Shown here: positions 27,781 to 36,969 of the stretch, piece after piece | How positions within the stretch are numbered: position 1 is the first letter of the stretch | Layout of the letters: each line of letters starts with the position of its first letter | Source: Arthrobacter sp. MYb23 | GTDB taxonomy: Bacteria; Actinomycetota; Actinomycetes; Actinomycetales; Micrococcaceae | DNA: 64,000 bases | Assembly: GCF_002979775.1 (NCBI RefSeq) | Contig: NZ_PCPR01000001.1 | Coordinates: forward strand, 186,001 to 250,000 | Reading direction: 5' to 3' | Translations under genes and position numbers: made by a program | Notes under the pieces: model-generated | Databases searched by the model: none | The model's input: only the letters and a program-made list of their open reading frames with translations | Told to the model about the DNA's origin: nothing

Positions 27781-28257
27781 ATGACAGATCACACAGCCGA
27801 GCAAGCAGAATGGGCAGCCGCCCTGCATGCCCACGGCCGGCGTGTGACCAAACAGCGGCTGGCAGTACTCGCCGCAGTCCAGCACCATCCGCATTCCCCG
27901 GCAGAAGGCATTCTTGCCGCTGCCCGCAAAGAGCTTCCTGAACTGACGGCGCAGTCCGTTTACGTAGTGCTCAGCGACCTCACGGACCTGCAGATGCTGC
28001 GCCGCTTTGAACCTCCGCACTCCCCGGCTCTTTACGAAACCCGGGTGGGCGACAATCACCATCACGCCGTCTGCATCAGCTGCGGCAAGGTGGAGGACGT
28101 GGATTGCGCCGTGGGCCACGCACCGTGCCTCACCCCGCACTGGGATGAAAATTCCAAGCCCATGACCATCCAGATCGCAGATGTCCTGTACCAGGGCGTC
28201 TGCCAGGATTGCCAGTCCAAACAACAGCTTCCCGTAACTTCCGTAACTCAGAAATAA
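27781..28257 (+). CDS. Fur-family peroxide-responsive regulator (FurA/CatR type)
   Basis: A 158-residue Fur-fold regulator: N-terminal winged helix ([43 protein letters not shown]), then the metal domain with [17 protein letters not shown] and the C-terminal pair CQDC. It lies 14 bp before catalase on the same strand. This order is the same as catR-catA of Streptomyces, where the regulator represses catalase until peroxide oxidises it. The standard Fur Y-R-T-L-x-x-L helix reads [11 protein letters not shown] here, a feature of the CatR/FurA group. Confidence 0.88.
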   Translation: MTDHTAEQAEWAAALHAHGRRVTKQRLAVLAAVQHHPHSPAEGILAAARKELPELTAQSVYVVLSDLTDLQMLRRFEPPHSPALYETRVGDNHHHAVCISCGKVEDVDCAVGHAPCLTPHWDENSKPMTIQIADVLYQGVCQDCQSKQQLPVTSVTQK

Positions 28258-28271
28258 GAAAAAGGAGAACA

Positions 28272-29753
28272 ATGACTGCCATTTCAACAACTCAGTCAGG
28301 TGCCCCCGTTACGTCCGACGCGCACTCGAAGTCCGTCGGCGCTGACGGTGCCATCATCCTCACGGACCACTACTTGGTGGAAAAGCTTGCGCAGTTCAAC
28401 CGCGAGCGGGTCCCGGAGCGTGTAGTGCACGCCAAGGGTGGCGGCGCTTTCGGTACGTTCAAGACCACCTCGGACGTTTCGGCCTACACCAAGGCTGCCT
28501 TCCTCCAGCCGGGCACCGAGACGGACATGCTGATCCGCTTCTCCTCCGTTGCAGGCGAGAACGGCTCTCCCGACACCTGGCGCGACCCCCGCGGTTTCGC
28601 CGTGAAGTTCTACACCTCCGAGGGCAACTACGACCTCGTTGGCAACAACACCCCCGTCTTCTTCATCCGCGACGGCATCAAGTTCCCGGACTTCATCCAC
28701 TCCCAGAAGCGCCTCCCGGGTACCCACCTGCGTGACGCTGACATGCAGTGGGACTTCTGGACCCTCTCCCCCGAGTCCGCCCACCAGGTCACCTGGCTCA
28801 TGGGCGACCGCGGCCTCCCGGCTTCCTGGCGTGAAATGCAGGGCTACGGCTCGCACACCTACCAGTGGATCAACGCCGCCGGCGAGCGTTTCTGGGTCAA
28901 GTACCACTTCAAGTCCAATCAGGGCGTCAAGACCATCACCGGCGACCAGGCTGAGCAGCTTGCCGGCTCGGACGCGGACTTCTACATCCGCGACCTCCAG
29001 GAGAACATTGCCGACGGCAACTTCCCCTCCTGGGAACTGCACGTCCAGGTCATGCCTTACGAGGACGCCAAGACGTACCGCTTCAACCCGTTCGACCTCA
29101 CCAAGGTCTGGCCGCACTCTGACTACCCGCTGATCCACGTGGGCACCATGGAGCTTAACAAAAACCCGGAGAACTACTTCGCGCAGATCGAGCAGGCCAC
29201 CTTCGCGCCGTCGAACTTCGTACCGGGCATTGCCGCTTCCCCGGACAAGATGCTGCAGGCCCGCATCTTCTCCTACGCAGATGCACACCGTTACCGCGTG
29301 GGCACCAACCACGCACAGATCCCGGTGAACCAGCCCAAGAACCAGGTGAACAACTACAGCCAGGATGGCCAGGGTCGTTTCCTGTTCAACTCCCCCTCCA
29401 CCCCGGTGTACGCACCGAACTCGGTAGGTGGCCCGGCTGCTGTTGAGCCCACATCGCCGGCCGGCGGCTGGGAGAACGACGGCGAGCTCACCCTCTCCGC
29501 CCACACCCTGCACGCTGAGGACGACGACTTCGGCCAGGCCGGTACCCTGTACCGCGAGGTCTACGACGACGCCGCAAAGGCCCGTCTCCTGGACACCATC
29601 ACCGGTGCCGTTGGCGGCGTGAAGCACGCCGACATCAAGGAACGTGCCATCCAGTACTGGACCAACGTTGACTCCGAGCTCGGCGCCAAGCTCCGCGCCA
29701 ACCTCGGTGCGGGCCAGACCGAGTCCGACGCCGAAGCAGCCAACAAGCTCTAA
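28272..29753 (+). CDS. katA: Monofunctional heme catalase
   Basis: Disproportionates hydrogen peroxide in the cytoplasm. The 493-residue small-subunit catalase has the distal histidine H53 in [14 protein letters not shown], the distal asparagine in [10 protein letters not shown], and the heme-ligand tyrosine Y335 in [18 protein letters not shown] precedes the ATG at 28272; the frame extends upstream into the regulator gene but has no signal there. A strong terminator follows. Codon use is strongly biased, consistent with high expression. Confidence 0.96.
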   Translation: MTAISTTQSGAPVTSDAHSKSVGADGAIILTDHYLVEKLAQFNRERVPERVVHAKGGGAFGTFKTTSDVSAYTKAAFLQPGTETDMLIRFSSVAGENGSPDTWRDPRGFAVKFYTSEGNYDLVGNNTPVFFIRDGIKFPDFIHSQKRLPGTHLRDADMQWDFWTLSPESAHQVTWLMGDRGLPASWREMQGYGSHTYQWINAAGERFWVKYHFKSNQGVKTITGDQAEQLAGSDADFYIRDLQENIADGNFPSWELHVQVMPYEDAKTYRFNPFDLTKVWPHSDYPLIHVGTMELNKNPENYFAQIEQATFAPSNFVPGIAASPDKMLQARIFSYADAHRYRVGTNHAQIPVNQPKNQVNNYSQDGQGRFLFNSPSTPVYAPNSVGGPAAVEPTSPAGGWENDGELTLSAHTLHAEDDDFGQAGTLYREVYDDAAKARLLDTITGAVGGVKHADIKERAIQYWTNVDSELGAKLRANLGAGQTESDAEAANKL

Positions 29754-29778
29754 GCGTCTTTGCTCTTCTGCTTTCCAG

Positions 29779-29827
29779 GAACACCCCGTTGCGGATCTTC
29801 TCCGCGGCGGGGTGTTCTTTTTGTTTT
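29779..29827 (+). terminator. Intrinsic terminator of katA
   Basis: GAACACCCCG (29779-29788) pairs with CGGGGTGTTC (29808-29817), with a stable inner stem, followed by TTTTTGTTTTT. It closes the regulator-catalase operon. Confidence 0.92.
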
Positions 29828-29885
29828 TCCACATAGCTCATCCCTGCTATGGCTGGGCCGGTATTGCCGTACCTAGGATCCTTCT

Positions 29886-30521
29886 ATGAGCACATTCGAA
29901 GGCATCCCAACCGCCGCATTCCGTTTCTACGCCGAGCTTGAAGAGAACAACAACCGAGAGTGGTGGCTGGAGCATAAAGCCATGTACGACGCCGAAGTGA
30001 AGGAGCCGCTGGTGGGCCTCCTTGCGGAGTTGGAGCCGCAGTTCGGGCCGGCAAAGATCTTTCGGCCCAACAGGGATGTCAGATTCTCCCAGGACAAATC
30101 GCCGTACAAGACAGCGCAAGGCGCCTTCGCTGCCGGGCAGGAGGGCGTTGGATTCTATCTCCAGATCAGTGCCGACGGCCTGCTGATCGGCGGCGGATAC
30201 CACTCCCATACGCCAGCCCAACTGGCACGTTTCCGGGCTGCCGTGGATGCTCCGGACAGTGGATTGGAGCTGCAGGGAATTGTTGATGCGGTGGCGGCGG
30301 CGGGCTTCGCCGTGGAGGGTGAAAAGCTTAAGACCGTTCCGCGGGGCTTCGACAAAGAGCATCCCCGCGCGGAGCTGCTCAAGCACAAGTCCTTGTCAGC
30401 GAGCGTTGAGGTGGGTCAGCCGGAGTGGCTTTCCACCCCCGCAGCCAAGGATGAGATCGCAGACCGCTGGGAAGTGCTAAGGCCCTTGGTGGAGTGGGTC
30501 GGCGAGCATGCGGCGCCGTAA
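29886..30521 (+). CDS. DUF2461 domain-containing protein
   Basis: A 211-residue soluble protein matching DUF2461 over its full length: FRFYAELEENNNREWWLEHK, then FRPNRDVRFSQDKSPYKTAQGAF, and the late segment PRGFDKEHPRAELLKHKSL. The family is widespread in bacteria and of unknown biochemical function. It stands alone between the katA terminator and the amino acid permease. Confidence 0.87.
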   Translation: MSTFEGIPTAAFRFYAELEENNNREWWLEHKAMYDAEVKEPLVGLLAELEPQFGPAKIFRPNRDVRFSQDKSPYKTAQGAFAAGQEGVGFYLQISADGLLIGGGYHSHTPAQLARFRAAVDAPDSGLELQGIVDAVAAAGFAVEGEKLKTVPRGFDKEHPRAELLKHKSLSASVEVGQPEWLSTPAAKDEIADRWEVLRPLVEWVGEHAAP

Positions 30522-30573
30522 CCGCATCTCCGTGGACCGGCCACGGGGCCACTCATTCCGGGGTACACGCGAA

Positions 30574-30604
30574 AGCGCCCGGAAACCGATGGTTTCCGGG
30601 CGCT
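30574..30604. terminator. Palindromic terminator between convergent genes
   Basis: AGCGCCCGGAAACC (30574-30587) and GGTTTCCGGGCGCT (30591-30604) form a 14-bp perfect stem with a GAT loop. It serves the DUF2461 gene and the convergent permease gene; there are no strong T-runs. Confidence 0.7.
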
Positions 30605-30650
30605 CTCATAGCAGCAACAAACTGCCCTCTTACAGCGTGCTCACTAAGGC

Positions 30651-32204
30651 CTAGGCCTTGGTGTAGGAGTCTTCGTCCTCATCGCCTTTGGAGTGGACCG
30701 TTGTGGCACCGCCGTTAACGGAGGCCTTGGCCGCGGCGAACTTCTCGTTCAGCCTTGAGTGGCGCTGGCCGTAGGCGAAGTAGATGCCCATGCCGATGAC
30801 CAGCCAGATTGCGAAGAAGATCCAGGTTTCAACGGCCAGGTTTGTCATGAGGTAGAAGCAGAGCACTGCGGAGACCCAAGGCAGGACCTTGCCGAACGGG
30901 ACGCGGAAGGCGGGCTTCAGGTCCGGACGCTTTTTCCGCAGCACCAGGATGCCCAAGCTCACCATCACGAACGCAGAGAGCGTACCGATGTTGATCATTT
31001 CCTCGAGCAAGTCCACCTTGGTTACACCTGCCACAATGGCCACCGCTGCCCCGCAGATGATCTGCAGACGGGCCGGCGTGGAGCGCTTTTCGCTGGTCTT
31101 GGACAGCGAGCGTGGCAGGAGTCCGTCGCGGCTCATGGCCAGGACCACGCGGGAAAGGCCCATGAGCAGCACCATGATCACGGTGGTCAGGCCCACCAGG
31201 GAGCCGAACGCGATAACCTTGGCAGCATCCGTATTGCCCACGGCCTCGAATGCTGTTGTCAGCGTGGGGTTCTTCACCTCGGCCAATTGCGTGTAGGAGA
31301 CCATGCCGGTCAACGCAAGGGAGACCAGGATGTAGAGCAGCGTCACAACTGCCAAGCCACCGAAGATGCCGCGGGGAAGGGTCTTCTGCGGGTTCTTGAC
31401 CTCTTCGGCGGAGGTAGCCACCACGTCAAAGCCGATGAAGGCGAAGAACACCAGAGCCGCACCGGCGAAGACACCGAGAGTTCCGTACTGCGCAGGAGCT
31501 GCGCCGGTGAGGAAGCCGAAGAAGGACTGCTTCATGACGTCCGCGGCACCGGAATCGGTAGGTTCGGAGGCCGGAATGAAGGGGGTGTAGTTGGAGAACT
31601 TCACGTAGCTGAAGCCAACCACGATCACGAAGAGCACTACGGCGATCTTGATCAGGGTGAAGACGTTGCCAACGCGGGCGGACAACTTTGTCCCCAGCAC
31701 CAGCAGTACGGTGAAGATCGCGACAATGAGGAAAGCGCCCCAGTAGAGATCGATGCCGAACACGCTGACCGACGGCGGCATGTCCACTCCCATCAAGCCA
31801 AAGACCGTACTGAGGTAGATGCCCCAGTACTTGGCGATCACGGCCGCGGCGGTGAAGAGTTCAAGAATGAGGTTCCAGCCGATGATCCAGGCCAGGACCT
31901 CGCCCATGGTGGCGTAGGTAAAGACGTAGGCTGAGCCTGCAACGGGAATCGCGGTGGCGAATTCGGCGTAGCACATGATGGCCAAAGCACACGTGACAGC
32001 GGCGATGGCAAAGGAAATGGTGACGGCGGGGCCGGCAAAGTTTGCAGCAGCCTTGGCTCCGACGGAGAAGATCCCGGCGCCGACAGCAACGGCGACGCCC
32101 ATGATCATCAAGTCCCAGGTACTGAGGCTGCGCTTCAGCTTTCGCCCGGGCTCGTCGGCATCGGCGATGGACTGCTCAATGGATTTGGTCCTGAAAATGT
32201 TCAT
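30651..32204 (-). CDS. APC-superfamily amino acid permease (CAT-like)
   Basis: A 517-residue permease with about 12-14 helices. The first helix region DLMIMGVAVAVGAGIFSVGA carries the GxGIF substrate-binding motif of APC transporters, and the long central segment with FAFIGFDVVATSAEEVKNP is the CAT (cationic amino acid transporter) signature. It would import an amino acid or polyamine by cation symport. Upstream (32309-32334) the word GTGAC occurs three times at about 10-bp spacing, a possible regulator site. Confidence 0.88.
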   Translation of the reverse strand: MNIFRTKSIEQSIADADEPGRKLKRSLSTWDLMIMGVAVAVGAGIFSVGAKAAANFAGPAVTISFAIAAVTCALAIMCYAEFATAIPVAGSAYVFTYATMGEVLAWIIGWNLILELFTAAAVIAKYWGIYLSTVFGLMGVDMPPSVSVFGIDLYWGAFLIVAIFTVLLVLGTKLSARVGNVFTLIKIAVVLFVIVVGFSYVKFSNYTPFIPASEPTDSGAADVMKQSFFGFLTGAAPAQYGTLGVFAGAALVFFAFIGFDVVATSAEEVKNPQKTLPRGIFGGLAVVTLLYILVSLALTGMVSYTQLAEVKNPTLTTAFEAVGNTDAAKVIAFGSLVGLTTVIMVLLMGLSRVVLAMSRDGLLPRSLSKTSEKRSTPARLQIICGAAVAIVAGVTKVDLLEEMINIGTLSAFVMVSLGILVLRKKRPDLKPAFRVPFGKVLPWVSAVLCFYLMTNLAVETWIFFAIWLVIGMGIYFAYGQRHSRLNEKFAAAKASVNGGATTVHSKGDEDEDSYTKA

Positions 32205-32371
32205 AAAAATGCCACATTCTGGATGGGAGTGGTATAGGACTCATCAAGAATAGTGTCCGACCAATGGACGGCCATATTTATCCCAGATAGTGAGACGGTT
32301 CCTTAGACCTTGTGACCCGTGTGACTGGTGTGACGGAAGCGCGTTGCCCCGATCACACCAGCCAGATTCCC

Positions 32372-32788
32372 CTAAAGGCTTGGTACGTCCCAGTCCATGA
32401 GGGTGGAGCGGATCAGGAATCGCTTGCCCTCAGGTGACTCCACAGAGAATCCGCTACCGCGCCCGGGCACCACGTCTACCGTCAGGTGGGTGTGGGACCA
32501 ATAGTTGAACTGTTCCTTGGACATCCAAAACTCGAGCGGCTGCGGCTCCCCGCCTGCTCCAATATCGAACCTGCCGAGGAGGACATCGGAGTCACCGGTC
32601 AGGAACTCCCCCGCCGGGTAGCACATGGGGGCGGAGCCGTCGCAGCAGCCGCCCGACTGATGAAACATCAGCGGCCCGTGCTGATCCCACAGCTTGCGGA
32701 GCAGTTCCACGGACACCGCGGTGAGCGCCACCCGGGAGAAATCTTCCCCGGGCAGCGTCACCACGGCCTCCAAGCTGATGCTGTTCAT
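32372..32788 (-). CDS. DUF779 family protein
   Basis: A 138-residue protein with the conserved cysteine cluster SGGCCDGSAPMC, a likely metal site, plus WSHTHLTVDVVPGRGSGFSVES. DUF779 genes commonly accompany aldehyde dehydrogenases, and this one overlaps the stop of the alcohol dehydrogenase by one base, so it is in the same operon. Function is not established; a role in metal handling or maturation of the dehydrogenases is conjecture. Confidence 0.88.
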   Translation of the reverse strand: MNSISLEAVVTLPGEDFSRVALTAVSVELLRKLWDQHGPLMFHQSGGCCDGSAPMCYPAGEFLTGDSDVLLGRFDIGAGGEPQPLEFWMSKEQFNYWSHTHLTVDVVPGRGSGFSVESPEGKRFLIRSTLMDWDVPSL

Positions 32789-33807
32789 CAGAACTTCAGC
32801 ACCACACGGCCGTCGATCTTGGCGTGCTTCATCTCATCAAAGACCGCGTTGACCTCGGAGAGTTCCCTGGTCGAAACCGTCGGCTTGATCTTGCCCTGGG
32901 CATAGAACTCCAGCGCTTCTTCAAGGTCCTGGCGCGTTCCCACAATGGAGCCCCGGACAGTCAGTCCTTTGAGGACGATCTCGAAGATTGGCGCAGGGAA
33001 GTCTCCCGGAGGCAACCCGTTGAAGACGATGGTTCCGCCGCGCCGTGCCATACCGATCGCCTGGCCGAACGCCGAGGGGTGCACCGCCGTGACAAGGACG
33101 CCGTGGCAGCCACCGGTTTCGCGCTGGATGACTTCCGCGGGATCTTCGTGGAGTGCGTTCACTGTCAGTTCGGCACCGTGCTCACGTGCCAGGGCCAGCT
33201 TGTCATCGGCAATGTCTACCGCTGCCACCCGGAGCCCCATGGCCACCGCGTACTGCACGGCGATATGGCCCAGGCCACCGATGCCGGAGATGGTCACCCA
33301 CTGTCCCGGCCTGGCCTCGGTCATCTTCAAACCCTTGTAGACCGTGACGCCTGCGCAAAGCACGGGCGCAACCTCCACCGGATCCGAGCCTTCGGGAATC
33401 CGCGCAGCAAAACGTGTATCCACCAGCATGTACTCTCCGAACGAGCCGTCCACACTGTAGCCGCCGTTCTCCTGCGACTCGCACAGGGTTTCCCACCCGG
33501 TTCGGCAATACTGGCAATCGCCGCAGGCAGACCAGAGCCAGGCGTTGCCCACCAACTGGCCAATGGCAACATCCGTGACACCTTCGCCAAGGGCCACTAC
33601 TTCTCCCACACCTTCATGCCCCGGGATAAAGGGTGGCGTCGGCTTGACCGGCCAATCGCCCTCGGCGGCGTGCAGGTCGGTATGACATACCCCCGAGGTA
33701 ATGAGACGGACCAGCGCCTGGCCGGGACCCGGCGTCGGCCTTTCCACTTCCTTGATCACAAGGTCGGTTCCGAATTCCGTGACTACTGCTGCTTGCATGG
33801 TGGTCAT
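32788..33807 (-). CDS. adhP: Zinc-dependent alcohol dehydrogenase
   Basis: Oxidises primary alcohols such as ethanol to aldehydes with NAD. The 339-residue MDR protein has the catalytic zinc cysteine and histidine in GVCHTDLHAAEGDWP and GHEGVGEV, the four-cysteine structural zinc lobe CGDCQYCRTGWETLC, and a Rossmann GIGGLGHIAVQYA loop. The start at 33807 has AAAGGAG upstream. It sits between the aldehyde dehydrogenase and DUF779 genes. Confidence 0.93.
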   Translation of the reverse strand: MTTMQAAVVTEFGTDLVIKEVERPTPGPGQALVRLITSGVCHTDLHAAEGDWPVKPTPPFIPGHEGVGEVVALGEGVTDVAIGQLVGNAWLWSACGDCQYCRTGWETLCESQENGGYSVDGSFGEYMLVDTRFAARIPEGSDPVEVAPVLCAGVTVYKGLKMTEARPGQWVTISGIGGLGHIAVQYAVAMGLRVAAVDIADDKLALAREHGAELTVNALHEDPAEVIQRETGGCHGVLVTAVHPSAFGQAIGMARRGGTIVFNGLPPGDFPAPIFEIVLKGLTVRGSIVGTRQDLEEALEFYAQGKIKPTVSTRELSEVNAVFDEMKHAKIDGRVVLKF

Positions 33808-33839
33808 TGACGATCTCCTTTGATCTGTACGAATGATGG

Positions 33840-33902
33840 GAGTTTTTGTACAGCTGATGCCCCTAAAACCGCTCCATAAGGGCATCTGCTGTACAAAAAC
33901 TC
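33840..33902 (-). repeat. Long hairpin between aldehyde and alcohol dehydrogenase genes
   Basis: The 25-base arms (33840-33864 and 33878-33902) match at all but one or two positions around a 13-base loop. The hairpin begins at the base after the aldehyde dehydrogenase stop. The arms contain GTTTTTGTACAGC, so the stem base is AT-rich; no T-run follows. That suits an RNA-processing or attenuation element rather than a simple terminator. Confidence 0.75.
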
Positions 33903-35426
33903 TTAGAAGAAGCCGAGCTTGTTCTCGTTGTAGCTGACCAGGAGGTTCTTGGTCTGCTGGTAGTGGTCCAGCATCATGGCGTGGTTCTCACGGCCAATAC
34001 CTGAGGACTTGTAGCCACCAAAGGCGGCACCTGCCGGGTAGGCGTGGTAGTTGTTGACCCAGACGCGGCCGGCCTGGATTTCCCGGCCTGCACGGTAAGC
34101 CACGTTTCCATTGCGCGACCACACACCGGCACCCAAACCGTAGAGGGTGTCGTTGGCGATGCCGATAGCGTCGTTGTAGTCGCTGAACTTGGTCACGGAC
34201 ACCACCGGCCCGAAGATCTCCTCTTGGAAGATGCGCATCCGGTTGTGGCCTTCGAAAATGGTGGGCTGGACGTAGTAGCCGCCTGCCAGGTCGCCGGACA
34301 GTTCTGCCCGGGCCCCGCCCGTGAGGATCTTGGCGCCCTCCTGCTTTCCGATGTCGATGTAGGACAGGATCTTCTCCAGCTGGTCATTCGATGCCTGGGC
34401 GCCAACCTGGGTATCGGTGTCCAGCGGGTTGCCCTGGATGATCTTGTTGGTCCGGGCCACCACGTCCGTCATGAAGGAGTCGTAGATGCCTTCCTGAACC
34501 AGTGCACGTGACGGGCAGGTGCAGACTTCGCCTTGGTTGAAGGCAAAGAGCGTGAAGCCTTCCTGGGCTTTGTCGTAGAAAGCGTCGTTCTGGGCGGCTA
34601 CGTCATCGAAGAAGATGTTGGGGCTCTTGCCACCAAGTTCCAGGGTGACGGGAATGAGGTTGTTGGAGGCGTACTGGCTGATGAGGCGTCCCGTGGTGGT
34701 TTCACCCGTGAAGGCGATCTTGCGGATCCGGGAGCTCGAAGCGAGCGGCTTTCCGGCCTCCACACCGAAACCGTTGACCACGTTGATCACACCGGCCGGG
34801 AGAAGATCGCCGATGAGTTCCATGAGGACCAGGATGGACGTGGGCGTCTGCTCGGCGGGCTTGAGTACTACGGCGTTGCCTGCTGCCAGTGCGGGGGCGA
34901 GCTTCCACACGGCCATGAGGATGGGGAAGTTCCACGGGATGATCTGGCCAACAACGCCCAGCGGTTCCTTGAAGTGGTAGGCGGTGGTGTCCTCATCCAG
35001 CTGGGAGAGGTGGCCTTCCTGCGCACGGACGGCGGAGGCGAAGTAGCGGAAGTGGTCAGCTGCCAACGGGATGTCGGCGTTGAGGGTTTCGCGGACGGGC
35101 TTGCCGTTGTCCCACGTTTCCGCCACCGCCAGGAGTTCCACATTCTCGTCAATACGGTCCGCGATCTTGTTCAAAATAGCTGCGCGTTCCGTGGCGGACG
35201 TCTTGCCCCACGAGGGTGCAATTTTGTGCGCGGCGTCCAACGCCAGCTCGATGTCCTCGGAGGTGCCACGGGCAACTTCGCAGAAGGCTTTGCCTGTGAC
35301 GGGGGTGATGTTCTCGAAGTAGCCGCCCTTGACCGGGGCAACCCATTCGCCGCCGATCCAATTCTCGTAACGGTCCTTGAACGTGACCTTCGAACCCTCG
35401 GCACCCGGCTGTGCATAAACAGTCAT
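33903..35426 (-). CDS. Aldehyde dehydrogenase, acetaldehyde type (ExaC/AldA-like)
   Basis: NAD-dependent oxidation of acetaldehyde or a similar aldehyde to the acid. The 507-residue protein shows [10 protein letters not shown] near the start, [20 protein letters not shown], the glutamate in LELGGKSPN, and the catalytic cysteine in [11 protein letters not shown]. The double-cysteine CTC context is typical of this group. It heads the alcohol oxidation operon, followed by alcohol dehydrogenase and DUF779, and is directly downstream of a GAF-type regulator. Confidence 0.93.
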   Translation of the reverse strand: MTVYAQPGAEGSKVTFKDRYENWIGGEWVAPVKGGYFENITPVTGKAFCEVARGTSEDIELALDAAHKIAPSWGKTSATERAAILNKIADRIDENVELLAVAETWDNGKPVRETLNADIPLAADHFRYFASAVRAQEGHLSQLDEDTTAYHFKEPLGVVGQIIPWNFPILMAVWKLAPALAAGNAVVLKPAEQTPTSILVLMELIGDLLPAGVINVVNGFGVEAGKPLASSSRIRKIAFTGETTTGRLISQYASNNLIPVTLELGGKSPNIFFDDVAAQNDAFYDKAQEGFTLFAFNQGEVCTCPSRALVQEGIYDSFMTDVVARTNKIIQGNPLDTDTQVGAQASNDQLEKILSYIDIGKQEGAKILTGGARAELSGDLAGGYYVQPTIFEGHNRMRIFQEEIFGPVVSVTKFSDYNDAIGIANDTLYGLGAGVWSRNGNVAYRAGREIQAGRVWVNNYHAYPAGAAFGGYKSSGIGRENHAMMLDHYQQTKNLLVSYNENKLGFF

Positions 35427-35489
35427 TGTTAGCTCCTTTGCTGCGAATCACGGTGGCTGTCGCCATTGATTCGAGCCTAGGAGCCAGGG

Positions 35490-35526
35490 GGTTGCAGCTA
35501 CGTTGCAACCGTGTGAGTCAGCTCAC
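35490..35526. promoter_or_regulatory. Two palindromes upstream of the aldehyde dehydrogenase gene
   Basis: GGTTGCA-N7-TGCAACC (35490-35510) is a perfect 7-base dyad, followed three bases later by GTGAG-N4-CTCAC (35513-35526). They lie in the 110-bp gap between the GAF regulator and its likely target gene and are the best operator candidates here. Binding is inferred. Confidence 0.55.
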
Positions 35527-35536
35527 TCGCTATGGT

Positions 35537-36880
35537 TCACAACGTTAGTTCGGCTTCGATCCGCTCAAGGTCAGCCACCACGGCGGCCCGCTTGGGTGAG
35601 CGCGGCGGCAGAGCCTTTAGGACGGCAAGGCGGAGGTCGACGTCGTACTTCGCCTCGGGCAGCTCAGCGTACTTGAGGAGCGAATCAACACTGCCGTCAC
35701 TGAGCAGAGCCTCGCGCAGCAGGTGCGAAACCCGATCACGCAAATTCACGACGCCGGGGGCCTCCGAGCGCGGCAAAAGCCCGCCTTTGTAGATTTCCAA
35801 GGCGATGCGGTGGGCGCCGCGCTGAAGGCAACTCAGGACCTGACCGGAGTCCGGCAACAGCTCCACGGGCAAACGATATGGACGGGACTCCGGGACCGCG
35901 TCCGGGCTGAGTTCGTGGATGACTTTCCGGAGCCGCACCATTTCAGCGCGGAGGGTCACGGCAGAGCCGTCCCCGGGATACAGCTGAGTGCAGAGGTCCT
36001 CAGCACTGAGTCCGCTGGGGTGACTGCTGAGGATGGCCAGGATCTCGCTGTGCCGGGCAGAGAGGGAAACCGTCCGGCCATCGATGCTGAGCAAGGCTTG
36101 ATCGCGGCCCAACAACTGCAGGCTGTTCCGGTACAGGACGTGCCCGGAGGCTGCTGCCGCGCTCCGGCGTCGAGGTTTGTCCTTGACGGCAGCGGCCAGC
36201 GTCAAACGTTCAATGCGCAGCTGGGCCTGGGCGGCAGCAACCGTTGCCTCCACCAAGGAAAGGGTGTGTGCGGCGACAGCGGTTTCCGTGCCCGTGATAT
36301 CCACGACGCCCAGTACTGCGCCGGAATCGGGATCATGGAAGGGAACAGCCGTGCAACTCCACGGGTGCACGGAGCGCTTGAAATGCTCCGCGCCCGAGAT
36401 CTGGATACTGCGATCCAAAGCAAGCGCGGTGCCAGGTGCGCTGGTGCCAACAGAAGCCTCGGACCAGTCAGCGCCGGCCACGAACATCATGCCCTCAGCG
36501 CGGCGCTGCATCACCGGATCGCCATCAACCCACAGGAGGCGGCCGACGTCGTCACCCACAGCCACCAACAGGCCACTGTCATGGCTCGGTTGAACCAGGA
36601 GCTTCTTGATGACAGGCATGATGGTGGCCAAGGGATGCTGCCGGCGGTACTCCTCCAACTCATCGCGGTCCATGGCAAGAGGCGCTTCCGCGACATCCGG
36701 GTTGGCTTGCAAGCTCGCCGAACGTTGCCACGACTCACGGACCAACCGGCGCAACCCAACGATGTCCTCGGGCACCCCAAGAAGCATAGAATCCAAGCGC
36801 TCGTGGCCAACCAGGGCACGCTTCTGCAGCAGCTCCGCGGCATCGCTGCCAGGAACGGGCGGATGGACTGGATTCCTCAT
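35537..36880 (-). CDS. AcoR-like GAF regulator with OmpR/BTAD-type output region
   Basis: A 447-residue transcription factor. Residues about 40-240 look like the N-terminal sensor of AcoR/AcoK activators (LRRLVRESWQRS, the GAF region HDSGLLVAVGDDVGRLLWVD, the HPWSCTAVPFHDPDSGAVLG strand). The sigma-54 AAA+ domain and FIS helix that normally follow are missing. Instead about 265-345 reads like a winged helix (LSARHSEILAILSSHPSGLS, VTLRAEMVRLRKVI), then a BTAD-like helical tail. It sits directly before the aldehyde dehydrogenase gene and probably activates it. Confidence 0.82.
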   Translation of the reverse strand: MRNPVHPPVPGSDAAELLQKRALVGHERLDSMLLGVPEDIVGLRRLVRESWQRSASLQANPDVAEAPLAMDRDELEEYRRQHPLATIMPVIKKLLVQPSHDSGLLVAVGDDVGRLLWVDGDPVMQRRAEGMMFVAGADWSEASVGTSAPGTALALDRSIQISGAEHFKRSVHPWSCTAVPFHDPDSGAVLGVVDITGTETAVAAHTLSLVEATVAAAQAQLRIERLTLAAAVKDKPRRRSAAAASGHVLYRNSLQLLGRDQALLSIDGRTVSLSARHSEILAILSSHPSGLSAEDLCTQLYPGDGSAVTLRAEMVRLRKVIHELSPDAVPESRPYRLPVELLPDSGQVLSCLQRGAHRIALEIYKGGLLPRSEAPGVVNLRDRVSHLLREALLSDGSVDSLLKYAELPEAKYDVDLRLAVLKALPPRSPKRAAVVADLERIEAELTL

Positions 36881-36969
36881 CGAACTCCCTGATAGTCCGC
36901 AACAACAGTGCGCTGCACGTGGTGTGGGCGGGACAGTACCGTGAAGTCTAGTTCGGGAACCGTCGAATG

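Noticed and set aside
28296..29834. Long open frame antisense to katA (about 512 codons)
   Set aside because: Entirely opposite a strongly supported catalase; high-GC, biased codon use commonly opens such antisense frames. Its composition is valine/glycine-rich without a recognisable domain.
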